A stretch of DNA of 64,000 nucleotides from SZUA-547 sp963669315 (GCA_963669315.1 OY770021.1:1240001-1304000); one strand, 5' to 3'; counted from the first letter of the stretch, positions 35,954 to 44,947 are shown. Notes: generated by a model from the letters alone, not told the origin. Numbers and translations are program-made.

Positions 35954-36301
35954 CTAATACATCCGTGCACCAAGCGGGACATCCAGATCAGGCTTCAGAA
36001 GCACGACTTCGCCGTCGGCATCTGGCGCGCCAAGCACCAGTATCTCGGACATGAATTTGTCGATCTGGCGCGGTGGAAAATTCACCACCGCCAGAACACG
36101 GCGGTCGATCAATACTTCGGGCGTGTAGTGTCTGGTTAGCTGTGCGGATGACTTGCGCTGGCCAATCTCCGGGCCAAAATCGACCCACAGTTTGATGGCC
36201 GGCTTGCGCGCCTCCGGGAAAGGCTGCGCATCGATCACCTGACCGACTCGGATGTCGACTTTCAGGAAATCGTCGAAGGAAATCTGGGGCGTCTGGGGCA
36301 T
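35954..36301 (-). CDS. csaA: CsaA-type tRNA-binding protein
   Basis: A 115-residue OB-fold protein. FLKVDIRVGQVIDAQPFPEARKP and LWVDFGPEIGQRKSSAQL match the tRNA-binding domain of CsaA, also present at the end of bacterial MetRS. VLAVVNFPPRQIDKFMSEILVLG completes the barrel. CsaA proteins have chaperone-like and tRNA-binding properties; the exact role is not settled. Single gene on the minus strand downstream of the phasin terminator. Confidence 0.94.
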   Translation of the reverse strand: MPQTPQISFDDFLKVDIRVGQVIDAQPFPEARKPAIKLWVDFGPEIGQRKSSAQLTRHYTPEVLIDRRVLAVVNFPPRQIDKFMSEILVLGAPDADGEVVLLKPDLDVPLGARMY

Positions 36302-36333
36302 GATCGGGAAGCCTCTGCAATCTCGGCGTCCCG

Positions 36334-36373
36334 AAAAAAGTAAGGCCGCCTGCCCAACAGAGGCAAGCGGCCT
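36334..36373 (-). terminator. Terminator after the phasin gene
   Basis: On the minus strand AGGCCGC and TGCC arms (36373-36362) pair with GGCA and GCGGCCT (36354-36343) with one internal mismatch and a seven-base loop. TTACTTTTTT follows. Confidence 0.85.
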
Positions 36374-36405
36374 GATAGATCGCGGTAGATTGAGGCAGGC
36401 GCGAA

Positions 36406-36849
36406 TTATTCGGCGGCGGCCTTCAGCTCTTCGATGCTCTCGCGAACGCGGGCGGCGACAACCTCGAACGCCTCTTCGTTGGCTTTCTTGGTGGCCTCGG
36501 CCAGCTCGGTCATGTTCGCGACGGCCTTCTCGAACGAAGCCTTCGCCAGCTCAACCTGCTTGGCCTGCGAGTCCGCGGTCAGGCCAGAGTCGCCCAGCTC
36601 GGACAGAGCCGACTGAACGGACGCGACGGTCTCTTCATACATCGCGACCTGGCGCTTGAAGATGTCCTGGTAGCCGGCGGCGGCGACCTTGTTGGCCTCA
36701 ACCAGAGCGGCGACGTTCTTCTTCTGAGCGTCGACGAGCGCGTCTGGGTTGAAGTTGGCTTTGGCCTGCTCGAAGAACTTGTTCAGCTCGTCGGTCTTGA
36801 GCATCTCGGCGAACTTCTCGGTGTCGAAAGCGAAAGGCTGCGTGGTCAT
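36406..36849 (-). CDS. phaP: Phasin (PHB granule protein)
   Basis: A 147-residue helical protein of the phasin_2 family, without signal peptide or cysteine. It has long amphipathic helices (DALVDAQKKNVAALVEANKVA and DIFKRQVAMYEETVASVQSA) and an Ala/Glu-rich tail. Phasins coat polyhydroxybutyrate granules and are usually among the most strongly expressed proteins during storage. Codon usage is strongly biased to a few codons, in line with high expression. GGGAAC precedes the start. Upstream are a TTGACA promoter and two copies of a 13-base element, also found before hbd. The own terminator makes it a single-gene unit. Confidence 0.93.
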   Translation of the reverse strand: MTTQPFAFDTEKFAEMLKTDELNKFFEQAKANFNPDALVDAQKKNVAALVEANKVAAAGYQDIFKRQVAMYEETVASVQSALSELGDSGLTADSQAKQVELAKASFEKAVANMTELAEATKKANEEAFEVVAARVRESIEELKAAAE

Positions 36850-36901
36850 GGTCGTGTTCCCTTTAGGTGTGTGGCGGCCCGGGCCGCGTGTTCATGAGGG
36901 A

Positions 36902-36954
36902 CATATTGTGCGCCGCACCATAGATGTCAAGATTTTTATGTTGCGGCGCACAAT
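36902..36954 (-). promoter_or_regulatory. Phasin promoter with two inverted operator copies
   Basis: On the minus strand, -35 TTGACA (36930-36925) and a weak -10 AATATG (36907-36902) are 17 bases apart. TGCGGCGCACAAT lies across the spacer and -10 (36917-36905), and its exact inverse lies upstream of the -35 (36942-36954). The arrangement fits a repressor such as PhaR, which binds TGC/GCA half-sites in this bacterial group. Identity of the regulator is inferred. Confidence 0.7.
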
Positions 36955-36967
36955 TTTTTCATGCGCG

Positions 36968-37795
36968 TCACGCGCCCAATTCACGACTGCGATCCGAGGC
37001 GGCCTTCACGACCTTTCGGATCAGAGGCTTAAGCCCGGATCCCGGATCCATCAGCACTTCCAGGCCGGCAGCGGTGGTGCCCCCCGGGCTGGTGACATTC
37101 ATGCGCAACTGCTCGGCGCTTTCCGCAGATCTATGGGCCAATTCCCCGGACCCTGTGACCGTCGCCCGCGCAAACCGCATCGCGAGGTCGGCGGGCAACC
37201 CCTCGGCCTCCCCCGCCGCGGCAAGCGCTTCTATCATGTGGAACACATAGGCCGGACCGGAACCGGCGAGGCCGGTCACGGCATCCATCTGGTCTTCCCG
37301 ATCCAGCCGAACGACATCACCGACCGAGGCCAGCAGACCTTCGGCGCGGTCGAGATGCCGCGCGCGGACCTGATCATTGCCGACGATGGCTGTGACGCCT
37401 CGGCCGACCGCGGCGGGAGTGTTGGGCATCGCCCGGACGATGGGCGCGCCCGCTGGCGACGCGGCTTCGAACGTCGCCAACGAGACGCCGGCGACGATGG
37501 AAAGCACCATCGTTTCCGACCCGGCCATGAGGCCGACTTGTGGCAAGGCCGCATCGATGATCTGAGGTTTCACCGCGACAACGACGATCGCCGGGCTTTC
37601 GGGCGGCGAGTCTGGATTCAGAGACGCACCCTGCCTAGCAAAGCCCTTGGCGGCGTCGCCCGGATACGGATCCAGAATTGTGACCGCCGACGCCGGCAGC
37701 CCGGCGTCGATCCAACCGCTCAGCAGCGCGCCGCCCATTTTGCCGCAGCCGATCAGCACAAGGCCGCGGATGGCGACCACTTCATCTACGCTCAT
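36968..37795 (-). CDS. proC: Pyrroline-5-carboxylate reductase
   Basis: Final step of proline synthesis, using NAD(P)H. The 275-residue protein has the Rossmann loop LVLIGCGKMGGALLSGW near residue 13, the middle segment VRAMPNTPAAVGRGVTAI, and the C-terminal signature GLAGSGPAYVFHMIEALA plus VTSPGGTTAAGLEVL. These are the conserved ProC motifs. ATG at 37795. It follows ybjN on the same strand with a 52-base gap, a pairing common in this group. Its 3' end lies only 14 bases from the phasin operator region. Confidence 0.97.
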   Translation of the reverse strand: MSVDEVVAIRGLVLIGCGKMGGALLSGWIDAGLPASAVTILDPYPGDAAKGFARQGASLNPDSPPESPAIVVVAVKPQIIDAALPQVGLMAGSETMVLSIVAGVSLATFEAASPAGAPIVRAMPNTPAAVGRGVTAIVGNDQVRARHLDRAEGLLASVGDVVRLDREDQMDAVTGLAGSGPAYVFHMIEALAAAGEAEGLPADLAMRFARATVTGSGELAHRSAESAEQLRMNVTSPGGTTAAGLEVLMDPGSGLKPLIRKVVKAASDRSRELGA

Positions 37796-37847
37796 TCACC
37801 CTCTCCCCAGTTTTGCGCCCAGCACACCCGGAGAGAAGGCTCCGAGT

Positions 37848-38351
37848 TCAAGCGCGTCCGACGGCCTCGGCCATCACCGCGCTCAACGCCTCGTCCGAGG
37901 ACTGCTCGCCCCAGGCCACCAGCTGGAAGGCCGGGAAGAAGCACTCGCTCATCTCAACCGCCGCCTTCATCATGGCGTCGATCTGCCCAGGCGTCGCGGA
38001 CGCTTCGCCACGCAAAGTCAACGCGTATCTGTAGACCATCAGCCCTTCGTCGCGCCATAGGTTGAAGCCGCCCAGCCAGGCGCGATCGTTGGCGGCTTCG
38101 ATCAGGCGATAGAGCTCGGAAAGCCGCTCTTCCGGCGGCTCCATCTCGAAGGTGCAGATCAGTCTCAGCGTCTCGTCGAAGCTGTGCCACGCCAGAGACA
38201 GGCTGTAGGTGCGCCACGCCCCTTCGACGGCGAACGCGATCTGGTCATCCGTGACCCGATCGACGTCCCATTGCTGGCGCTCGGCCAGATGCTCCGCAAT
38301 ATCGATGGGGTGGCTGGCGTCCACATGGACGCCCCGCTCAACTGCTGTCAT
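37848..38351 (-). CDS. YbjN domain protein
   Basis: A 167-residue cytoplasmic protein of the YbjN family (type III secretion chaperone-like fold). Recognisable features are HLAERQQWDVDRVTDDQIAF early, EMEPPEERLSELYRLIEAAN in the middle and GYNLW-like LGGFNLWRDEGLMVYRYAL near residue 95. The fold is known to bind client proteins in related families; cellular role here is unknown. Immediately upstream of proC and likely co-transcribed with it. Confidence 0.88.
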   Translation of the reverse strand: MTAVERGVHVDASHPIDIAEHLAERQQWDVDRVTDDQIAFAVEGAWRTYSLSLAWHSFDETLRLICTFEMEPPEERLSELYRLIEAANDRAWLGGFNLWRDEGLMVYRYALTLRGEASATPGQIDAMMKAAVEMSECFFPAFQLVAWGEQSSDEALSAVMAEAVGRA

Positions 38352-38547
38352 GCCTCAACGCTCCCGTTTCTTGTGCGTGTCAAAGGGCGCAACCCCCATG
38401 ACACGGGGTGGGATGCAGTGGATCGCGGATTCATTGCCTCGACCCACGATATATGGTGGAGCAAATCGCGGCGACACGCAAAGAAGAAATTGCGAAAAAT
38501 TTTTAGAAGACGGCCTTTTACTGCACTTTTAGCGGCGCGGGCGCCGC

Positions 38548-38796
38548 TCAGCCGTCCAGTTTCGCCTCAAGTTCAGCGATACGCGCGGCCAGGCGCTCGT
38601 TCTCTTCACGCGCTTTCGCGGCCATATCGCGCACGGCGTCGAATTCCTCTCGCGTGACCAGATCGCTTTCGGCCAGCCAGCGCTCGACGCGGGCGCGAAC
38701 CACCGTTTCCGCTTCGTCCTTGACGCCCTGGGCGACACCGGCGGCGTTGGTCATCAGCTTCGAGACGTCGTCGAGGATCTTGTTGCGGGTCTGCAT
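38548..38796 (-). CDS. ubiK: Ubiquinone biosynthesis accessory factor UbiK-like (BMFP) protein
   Basis: An 82-residue protein of the YqiC/UbiK family. It begins MQTRNKILDDVSKLMTNAAG, an amphipathic membrane-binding segment, and ends in a coiled coil (VTREEFDAVRDMAAKAREEN to LEAKLDG) that forms trimers. UbiK helps the Ubi complex in ubiquinone synthesis (family knowledge). It is divergent from lgt, an order common in Rhodobacterales. A small hairpin (38531-38548) overlaps its stop but lacks a T run. Confidence 0.9.
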   Translation of the reverse strand: MQTRNKILDDVSKLMTNAAGVAQGVKDEAETVVRARVERWLAESDLVTREEFDAVRDMAAKAREENERLAARIAELEAKLDG

Positions 38797-38822
38797 CGGG
38801 TCACTTTCGCGGGTGAGACATC

Positions 38823-38856
38823 AATAAAGCGCGCGCACGAATAAAGCGCGCGCACG
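38823..38856. repeat. 17-bp tandem duplication in the ubiK-lgt control region
   Basis: AATAAAGCGCGCGCACG occurs twice in perfect tandem (38823-38839 and 38840-38856). It lies 27 bases upstream of the ubiK start and about 170 bases upstream of lgt. The alternating GCGC tracts could favour unusual DNA structure or slippage. Confidence 0.95.
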
Positions 38857-39025
38857 CGGCGCGCGGGCGAATATGGTGGGCCACCACCACGATGACAAGG
38901 GCGGCGCGACAACGCAATCGATACACGGTTTCGCGACATTGCGCGCGCCGCGTTTCAATCGGGTTGACCTTCCGCGCCTGCGCCGCCATGCATCCGCGAT
39001 CGTCAACGGACGCCCGGAGCGCGCG

Positions 39026-39913
39026 ATGCCGCCATTGGTCCTGCCCTTTCCAGATATCGGACCGAACCTGATCGAGATAGGCCCGATCGCGATCCGCTGG
39101 TACGCGCTGGCCTATATCTTCGGTTTGATCTTCGCCTGGAAATGGGTGGAGCGAATGATCCGCCGCCCTGCTCTGTGGTCCGCGGAAACGCCACCGATGA
39201 AGCCGGGACAGCCGGAGGAGTTGCTGACATGGATGGCCCTCGGCGTGATCCTGGGCGGGCGCCTCGGCTTCGTGCTCTTCTACAAACCGGGCTACTATTT
39301 CTCTCACCCGCTTGAAATCCTGCAAATCTGGCAGGGCGGCATGTCCTTTCATGGCGGTTTCCTGGGCGTGATCCTGGGCGTGATCCTGTGGCGCCGGCGC
39401 AAGAAGCTGCCATTGCTTTCTGTCGGCGATGCGATCGCCTGCGCTGCGCCAATGGGGTTGCTGTTCGGCCGGATCGCAAATTTCATCAATGGCGAACTCT
39501 GGGGCCGTCAGTCTGACGCGCCATGGGCGATGGTCTTTCCGCACCCGGCGGCGGGCGGCGTTCCCCGCCATCCCAGCCAGCTCTATGAGGCGGTGCTGGA
39601 GGGCGCGCTTTTGTTTTTGGTTATGTGGTGGCTTTCACACCGACGCGGTTGGCTGAAAATGCCAGGGGCGATGATCGGCGTGTTCTTCATCGGCTACGGA
39701 GCCGCGCGCACATTTGTTGAGAACTTCCGCCAGATGGATGACTTCCTGCAATTCGTGATCCCGTTCGGCGATACGATAGAAGATGGCGGCGTCACCATGG
39801 GCATGATCCTGTCGGCGCCGATGATCGCGGTCGGGCTGGGCTTTATCTGGAACGCGCGGCGGATCGCGGCTCAGACGGCGGCCAACAGCGACGGATCGGC
39901 GGAAAAGGCGTGA
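39026..39913 (+). CDS. lgt: Prolipoprotein diacylglyceryl transferase
   Basis: Inner-membrane enzyme that attaches diacylglycerol from phosphatidylglycerol to the lipobox Cys of prelipoproteins. The 295-residue protein has about seven helices and the Lgt signatures IRWYALAYIFGLIFAW, GGMSFHGGFLG and GRIANFINGELWGR (the PROSITE-type region with the essential Arg), plus RHPSQLYEAVLEG. The ATG at 39026 gives the usual start MPPLVLPFPDIGP; the open frame extends upstream without family similarity. It is coupled to the next gene by a GTGA overlap. Confidence 0.96.
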   Translation: MPPLVLPFPDIGPNLIEIGPIAIRWYALAYIFGLIFAWKWVERMIRRPALWSAETPPMKPGQPEELLTWMALGVILGGRLGFVLFYKPGYYFSHPLEILQIWQGGMSFHGGFLGVILGVILWRRRKKLPLLSVGDAIACAAPMGLLFGRIANFINGELWGRQSDAPWAMVFPHPAAGGVPRHPSQLYEAVLEGALLFLVMWWLSHRRGWLKMPGAMIGVFFIGYGAARTFVENFRQMDDFLQFVIPFGDTIEDGGVTMGMILSAPMIAVGLGFIWNARRIAAQTAANSDGSAEKA

Positions 39914-40983
39914 CCGCCCTGCTCGACATCCTGAAGCGACATATCACGCAGAACGGACCGATCCCACTGTCCGAGTACATGGCGCTCTGCCTTGGCCACC
40001 CCGAACATGGCTATTATCGAAAGCAAGATCCGTTTGGCGCAGACGGTGATTTCATCACGGCGCCCGAGATCAGCCAGATGTTTGGTGAGATGCTGGGCCT
40101 TTGGTCCGTCGAGATGTGGCGCCGGATCGGCGCGCCGCCGGCGTTCCGCCTGATTGAGCTTGGACCGGGCCGTGGCACTCTGATGGCCGACGCGCTGCGC
40201 GCGGCTGGTCTGGCGCAGCCGTTTATCGACGCAGCGGATATCTGGCTGGTGGAGACGAGCCCAACGCTTCGCAAGAAACAGGCGGTGCGGGTTCCCGACG
40301 CGAATTGGGCCGACGCGCTGGGCGAGGTGCCCGAAGGGCCGTGCATACTTCTGGCGAACGAATTCTTCGATGCCTTGCCGGTCCGCCAATTCGTCCGGGC
40401 GGCGGAGGGCTGGCGCGAACGGATGGTGGGGCTGAACGGCGATGCGCTGGTTCTCGGCCTGTCACCGCCCTGCGAAACGCCGGCAGGTTGGAAAAACGCG
40501 CCAGAGGGGGCGGTCGCGGAAGTCTCGCCCGCGTCCGAGGTGATCGCCGTGGAGATCGGGCGACGGCAGGCGGCGCATCCCGGCGCGGCGCTGATCCTCG
40601 ACTATGGATATAGTGAGCATGCGACCCCGGAGACGGGCGGCGACACATTGCAGGCGCTTCATCGGGGCGAATTCGCCGACCCGTTGGCTGCGCCCGGCGA
40701 TTCAGACCTGTCGGCGCATGTAAATTTCTCGGCCTTGGCGCGATCTGCGGCACGCGCCGGGGCGACGGCCCACGCGGTGACCGGACAGGGCGCTTTCCTC
40801 CGGGCGCTCGGGATCGGAGATCGCGCGGCCGCGCTGGCGGCGAAAAACCCGGATGCGGAGGGAGATCTGGCGCAGCAGCTCGCCCGGCTCACCTCGACTG
40901 ACCAAATGGGGCGGCTATTCAAGGCTCTGGCGCTGTCCTCGCCGGGCGTCGATACTCCGCCGGGCTCTACGGGACGGATGTGA
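39910..40983 (+). CDS. SAM-dependent methyltransferase, MidA/NDUFAF7 family
   Basis: A 357-residue class I methyltransferase of the DUF185 family. It starts with GTG inside the lgt stop. Motifs: GPIPLSEYMALCLGHPEHGYY near residue 17, DFITAPEISQMFGEMLG, the SAM-binding LIELGPGRGTLMADALRA and ILLANEFFDALPVRQF. The mitochondrial relative NDUFAF7 methylates an arginine in a complex I subunit; the bacterial substrate is not established. Between lgt and pgeF, an order conserved in alphaproteobacteria. Confidence 0.93.
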   Translation: MTALLDILKRHITQNGPIPLSEYMALCLGHPEHGYYRKQDPFGADGDFITAPEISQMFGEMLGLWSVEMWRRIGAPPAFRLIELGPGRGTLMADALRAAGLAQPFIDAADIWLVETSPTLRKKQAVRVPDANWADALGEVPEGPCILLANEFFDALPVRQFVRAAEGWRERMVGLNGDALVLGLSPPCETPAGWKNAPEGAVAEVSPASEVIAVEIGRRQAAHPGAALILDYGYSEHATPETGGDTLQALHRGEFADPLAAPGDSDLSAHVNFSALARSAARAGATAHAVTGQGAFLRALGIGDRAAALAAKNPDAEGDLAQQLARLTSTDQMGRLFKALALSSPGVDTPPGSTGRM

Positions 40984-40995
40984 TCGGAGGAAAGA

Positions 40996-41787
40996 TTGAG
41001 CGAAGTTCAGGCGTTTGAAGCCGACATTCTGCGCCTCGCCGGAGTGCGGCACGGCTTCCTCACCCGTGTCGGCGGCGCCTCACAGGGGCTTTACGCCGGG
41101 CTCAACTGCGGCAGAGGGTCAGATGACGCCCCTGCAGCGGTGGAGGAAAATCGCAGACTTGCAGCCGCTTACATCAATGTCTTGCCAGAGAATCTTATCT
41201 CTACATATCAGATTCACTCCAGTACTGCAGTCGTGGTCGATGCGCCATTTTCGCCACAGGCGGCGCCACGGGCCGATGCGATCGTGACCCGTGAACCGGA
41301 AATCGCGCTTGGGATTCTGACTGCGGATTGCGCGCCTGTGCTTATGGCGGACGCCGAGGCGGGCGTGATCGGCGCCGCGCATGCGGGATGGCGCGGCGCG
41401 CTGGACGGTATATTGGGCTCAACCGTTTCAGCGATGGTCGGGCTTGGCGCTCGCCGGCACTCGATTTGCGCAGCGGTCGGCCCCGCGATCAGCCAAAGAA
41501 ATTATGAGGTCGGACTGGACTTCATGGACCGATTCCTGAGCGAAGACCCTGAATATGATCGATTTTTCTCTGGGGCGGCTGACATGGAGCACGCCATGTT
41601 CAACCTTCCCGGTTTTTGTATTCACATGTTGCGGCAGGAAGGCGTCGAAGCCGACTGGATCGGACGCTGCACCTATGATGACGAAGACCGTCTATTCAGC
41701 TATCGCCGGGCGACTCATAGAGGCGACTCAGACTACGGGCGACAGCTATCAGTCATCTCTCTCGCAGGTGCAGCATCGGCCAGCTGA
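40996..41787 (+). CDS. pgeF: Peptidoglycan editing factor PgeF (YfiH family)
   Basis: A 263-residue protein of the laccase-domain (YfiH) family. HGFLTRVGGASQGLYAGLNC near residue 16, ADAIVTREPEIALGILTADC and IGAAHAGWRGALDGIL give the conserved Cys and His cluster that holds zinc or copper. In E. coli this family removes mis-incorporated L-Ser from peptidoglycan precursors. The start is TTG at 40996, selected because GGAGG lies just upstream and no ATG or GTG gives the complete N-terminus. Last gene of the lgt cluster. Confidence 0.93.
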   Translation: MSEVQAFEADILRLAGVRHGFLTRVGGASQGLYAGLNCGRGSDDAPAAVEENRRLAAAYINVLPENLISTYQIHSSTAVVVDAPFSPQAAPRADAIVTREPEIALGILTADCAPVLMADAEAGVIGAAHAGWRGALDGILGSTVSAMVGLGARRHSICAAVGPAISQRNYEVGLDFMDRFLSEDPEYDRFFSGAADMEHAMFNLPGFCIHMLRQEGVEADWIGRCTYDDEDRLFSYRRATHRGDSDYGRQLSVISLAGAASAS

Positions 41788-41958
41788 TCGGAAGTGAGTC
41801 CGATTGAGCGCGGTGAACGCGAAATTCGTGTCCCAGACGCAACACAAGCGTTCGGTAAGAGTCCTCAGGCGACAATCCGTGTCGGTCTCGTTGGATTTTC
41901 GGGCGCGATTCCGTTTGTTTAGGCATCACTGATTCGTACCAATAAACGGGGGACTAAA

Positions 41959-43053
41959 ATGTCTAACTCTAAATGGGCGGCCCTTGGCGTCGCTCTTCTG
42001 GCCTCGACGGCGCTGACCGGCGCTGCCTCGGCCGCAGAATGGTCCGCGAGCATCGGCGGTTCCGGCAAAGTCGGCATCGGCTATGTCGACGGTCAGGACG
42101 CGGACTTCCTGGTTGGCGAAGAGGCCGCTGACGCGGGTCAAATCGACTCCGACAGCGTCAGCCTGGTCAACGACTCGCAGATCGTTTTCGACTTCAAGCT
42201 GGTCGCCGACAACGGCATCACCTTCGGCTACCGCTTTGATCTCGACACCGGCGTCAACAACCTCGACGAGCATAACGCCTACGTTTCCGGCTCTTTCGGT
42301 AAGTTCGAGCTCGGCACCGAGGACGGCGCGTCCGACAAGCTGAACATCACGCCTCCGGGCTGTTCGTTCTCCTGCCCCGGCGATGGCGGCGGCTTCCTGT
42401 TTGACTACAACACCGAGGTTTCGGCTGTCGGCATCGACGCCGATGGCGACGACTCCGGCGATGACCTGAAGATCAGCTACTTCACGCCGAACTTCCAGGG
42501 CTTCACGGCCGGCGTCTCCTATGTTCCGGAAGCGGGCCAGGGCGAGGGCATCAACTCGACGACTCTGCTGAACTCCAGCGAAGACGCTTGGGAATTCGGC
42601 GCCCAGTACCGTGGCGACATCACCGAAGATTTCGATCTCGGCGTGTCGGTCGTTTACTTCATGACCGACGACGACGGACTTGGCGACAACCTGGCCATCG
42701 CGGCTGAGGTCGGCATCATGGACGCCACCTCGGTTGGCGGCCGCTGGATCGATGACGAAGGCGCGACCGGCTGCGACGCTTTCGGCAACAATTGCACCGA
42801 TAGTGACGACCGTCAGGTTCTGTCGCTCGGCATCGAGCACGGCATGGGTCCCTGGGGCTTCTTCCTGAACTGGGCTCAGAACCTCGACGCCGACAACCCC
42901 GAGATCGACGGCAGCTGGGGTCTCTCCGGCGAAGTTGACTACTCGCTGGCGCCTGGTGTGAAGACCGGTCTCACGCTTGAGTACGGCGCGCCTGAGGCGA
43001 CCGACTCGGACGACGAGTTCGCGATCGGCACCTGGATGAGCCTGAGCTTCTAA
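41959..43053 (+). CDS. Outer-membrane porin, Rhodobacter type
   Basis: A 364-residue protein with a classic signal peptide (WAALGVALLASTALTGAASA, cut before AEW) and a beta-barrel of alternating strands ending in Phe (TWMSLSF), required for BAM insertion. SASIGGSGKVGIGYVDGQD at the mature N-terminus and GSFGKFELGTEDGASDKLN are typical of Gram-negative porins of Rhodobacterales. An acidic character (many Asp) and one Cys pair suit a marine bacterium. Monocistronic, with a strong terminator at 43081. Codon choice suggests high expression. Pore selectivity cannot be predicted. Confidence 0.94.
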   Translation: MSNSKWAALGVALLASTALTGAASAAEWSASIGGSGKVGIGYVDGQDADFLVGEEAADAGQIDSDSVSLVNDSQIVFDFKLVADNGITFGYRFDLDTGVNNLDEHNAYVSGSFGKFELGTEDGASDKLNITPPGCSFSCPGDGGGFLFDYNTEVSAVGIDADGDDSGDDLKISYFTPNFQGFTAGVSYVPEAGQGEGINSTTLLNSSEDAWEFGAQYRGDITEDFDLGVSVVYFMTDDDGLGDNLAIAAEVGIMDATSVGGRWIDDEGATGCDAFGNNCTDSDDRQVLSLGIEHGMGPWGFFLNWAQNLDADNPEIDGSWGLSGEVDYSLAPGVKTGLTLEYGAPEATDSDDEFAIGTWMSLSF

Positions 43054-43080
43054 TCAGCGTTGTCTGATCTGATTACGATT

Positions 43081-43111
43081 GCGGCCGGCCTTGCGCCGGC
43101 CGCTTTCTTTT
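43081..43111 (+). terminator. Terminator after the porin gene
   Basis: Perfect nine-base stem GCGGCCGGC (43081-43089) / GCCGGCCGC (43095-43103), five-base loop, followed by TTTCTTTT. Confidence 0.93.
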
Positions 43112-43217
43112 GCACCGCCCGCGATCTTATAGATCGCCACGATTGGTCATGCCTTGACGGGCAGATCCACGCAGAACAGTTTAGCTAACGTCGGCTATCG
43201 TTTCTGTGAGAGGCGAT

Positions 43218-43718
43218 TCACTCGCCAGCGGCGATTCTCTCTTCCAGAACATCGAACGGCACGCCCGGCTCGTCCTTTGCGCCGCGGATCACCAGCGAGG
43301 TCTTAACGCTGGCGACGTTCGGCGCGGCGGTCAGTTCCTCAGTCAGGAATCGCTGGAACGTGGAAAGATCCGGCGCCGCGCATTTCAGGATGAAATCAAT
43401 CTCGCCGTTCAACATGTGGCATTCGCGTACAAGCGGCCATTCACCGGCGCGCTCTTCGAACGCAACCAGATCCGCTTCGGCCTGACTGTTGAGGCCGACC
43501 ATAGCGAAAACCATCACCTCAAACCCCAACGACTTGGCGTCGACATGGGCGTGATAGCCGTCGATATAGCCCGCCTCCTCCAGCACCCGGACGCGGCGCA
43601 GGCAAGGCGGGGCGGAAATGCCGACCCTGCGCGACAGCTCGACATTGGTCATCCGGCCATCGGCCTGCAACTCTGCAAGGATTTTCCGGTCGATAGCGTC
43701 GAGCTTGGTGTGCGGCAT
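43218..43718 (-). CDS. Lrp/AsnC-family transcriptional regulator
   Basis: A 166-residue regulator. The winged helix-turn-helix occupies residues 1-60 (LDAIDRKILAELQADGRMTN, ELSRRVGISAPPCLRRVRVLEEAG). The effector-binding RAM domain follows (MVGLNSQAEADLVAFEER, ECHMLNGEIDFILKC). The start at 43718 is supported by GAGGGACG; the frame is open farther upstream without similarity. Relatives next to trxB in Rhodobacterales are often annotated as Lrp regulators, targets unknown. It is divergent from the ELM1-like gene. Confidence 0.94.
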   Translation of the reverse strand: MPHTKLDAIDRKILAELQADGRMTNVELSRRVGISAPPCLRRVRVLEEAGYIDGYHAHVDAKSLGFEVMVFAMVGLNSQAEADLVAFEERAGEWPLVRECHMLNGEIDFILKCAAPDLSTFQRFLTEELTAAPNVASVKTSLVIRGAKDEPGVPFDVLEERIAAGE

Positions 43719-43834
43719 GTGCGTCCCTCGGGGCTGGCGTCTGCGGCCGTGTTCAGTGCATTCTGCGCCCCATACGCGACGCGATTGCTGGAATCCACCC
43801 CTAAACATAATAAAATTACACGACAGAGCAAGAA

Positions 43835-44908
43835 ATGAACAATTCCGGCGCCGATATCGCTCCCAGCACCCGACAGAGAACCATCTGGGCTGTCACGGAC
43901 GGACGCGCCGGAAATGAGGCGCAGGCGCTGGGACTCGCCCAGGCGCTGGTGTCAGCAGCGCTCGGGGAATGGCTGGTCGAAACCAAGAGGATCGACATAA
44001 GATCGCCATTTCACCTGCTGCCGCCTGCGCTGTGGACGGGTCTTGGAGCGCGAGCCGACGGCTGGCCGTTTTCGGCGCTTCAGGATCGAGGCGCGTCGCT
44101 GGCGGCGCCCTGGCCCGATGTCGTGATCGGAGCCGGACGGCGCAGCGCCCCATTTGTCGCGGCGATGCGCAAGATCGCGCGACGTAAAGGAGAGCCGCTG
44201 GTCGCCGCTCAAATCCTCAACCCTCAGATGGACCTCGCGGCCTTTGATCTGGTGATCGCGCCGGAGCATGACGGGTTATCGGCGCCGAACGCCCTCGCGA
44301 CGCTTGGCGCCGTGAATCGCCTGACGGCGGAGAAAGTCGCTGAGGGCGCGGCGCGGTGGCGCGATCGTCTCGGCCACCTTCCCTCCCCGCGCGTCGCAGT
44401 ATTGCTCGGCGGCCCAAGCAAAAGCGCCTTCTGGCGGGATGAGGATGTGGACCGGTTCTGCGATCAGATGGCGGAACTGGCGAAAAGCGCTGGTCTGATG
44501 ATCACGCCGTCGCGTCGGACCGACCCCGTCGTGCTGTCAGCTCTGCAGGCCGACTGCCCGCCAGGTCTCTGCTGGATCTGGGATGGTGAAGGCGACAACC
44601 CCTATCCGGGCATTCTCGGCCTCGCGGACGCGGTGTTGGTGACGGAGGATTCCGTCAATATGGCGTCTGAAGCCGCGTCAACCGGCCTGCCGGTTCACGT
44701 TTTCTGTATCTCCGGACTCGATAAAAAACTGCGCGCGTTTCACGATTCGCTCAGCGCGTACGGGGCCGCCCGCAGCTTTGAAGGACGCCTAGAAAGCTGG
44801 GAATACACGCCTTTGCGCGAGACGGACCGCGCGGCCGCCCGGCTGGCCGAACTGGTCGACGAAATGCAGTGCGCGGACGGGGTTGGAACCGGCGCTCAGG
44901 GCGCATAA
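43835..44908 (+). CDS. ELM1-family (DUF1022) nucleoside-diphosphate-sugar epimerase-like protein
   Basis: A 357-residue protein. WAVTDGRAGNEAQALGLAQAL near the start and GLGARADGWPF-like segments are diagnostic of the ELM1 family, named after a plant mitochondrial fission factor. VAVLLGGPSKSAFW near residue 187 and VLVTEDSVNMASEAASTGLPVHVF near 268 resemble the nucleotide-sugar binding region of GT-B glycosyltransferases. Bacterial function is not known; a glycosyl transfer in the envelope is a guess. It is 39 bases before trxB on the same strand. Confidence 0.88.
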   Translation: MNNSGADIAPSTRQRTIWAVTDGRAGNEAQALGLAQALVSAALGEWLVETKRIDIRSPFHLLPPALWTGLGARADGWPFSALQDRGASLAAPWPDVVIGAGRRSAPFVAAMRKIARRKGEPLVAAQILNPQMDLAAFDLVIAPEHDGLSAPNALATLGAVNRLTAEKVAEGAARWRDRLGHLPSPRVAVLLGGPSKSAFWRDEDVDRFCDQMAELAKSAGLMITPSRRTDPVVLSALQADCPPGLCWIWDGEGDNPYPGILGLADAVLVTEDSVNMASEAASTGLPVHVFCISGLDKKLRAFHDSLSAYGAARSFEGRLESWEYTPLRETDRAAARLAELVDEMQCADGVGTGAQGA

Positions 44909-44947
44909 ATATCGGCGCCAACGGCCCGCCTTATGGAGATTCGCAAC

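Noticed and set aside
38531..38548. Hairpin at the ubiK stop as a terminator
   Set aside because: Good stem but overlaps the stop codon and is not followed by a T run on the minus strand.
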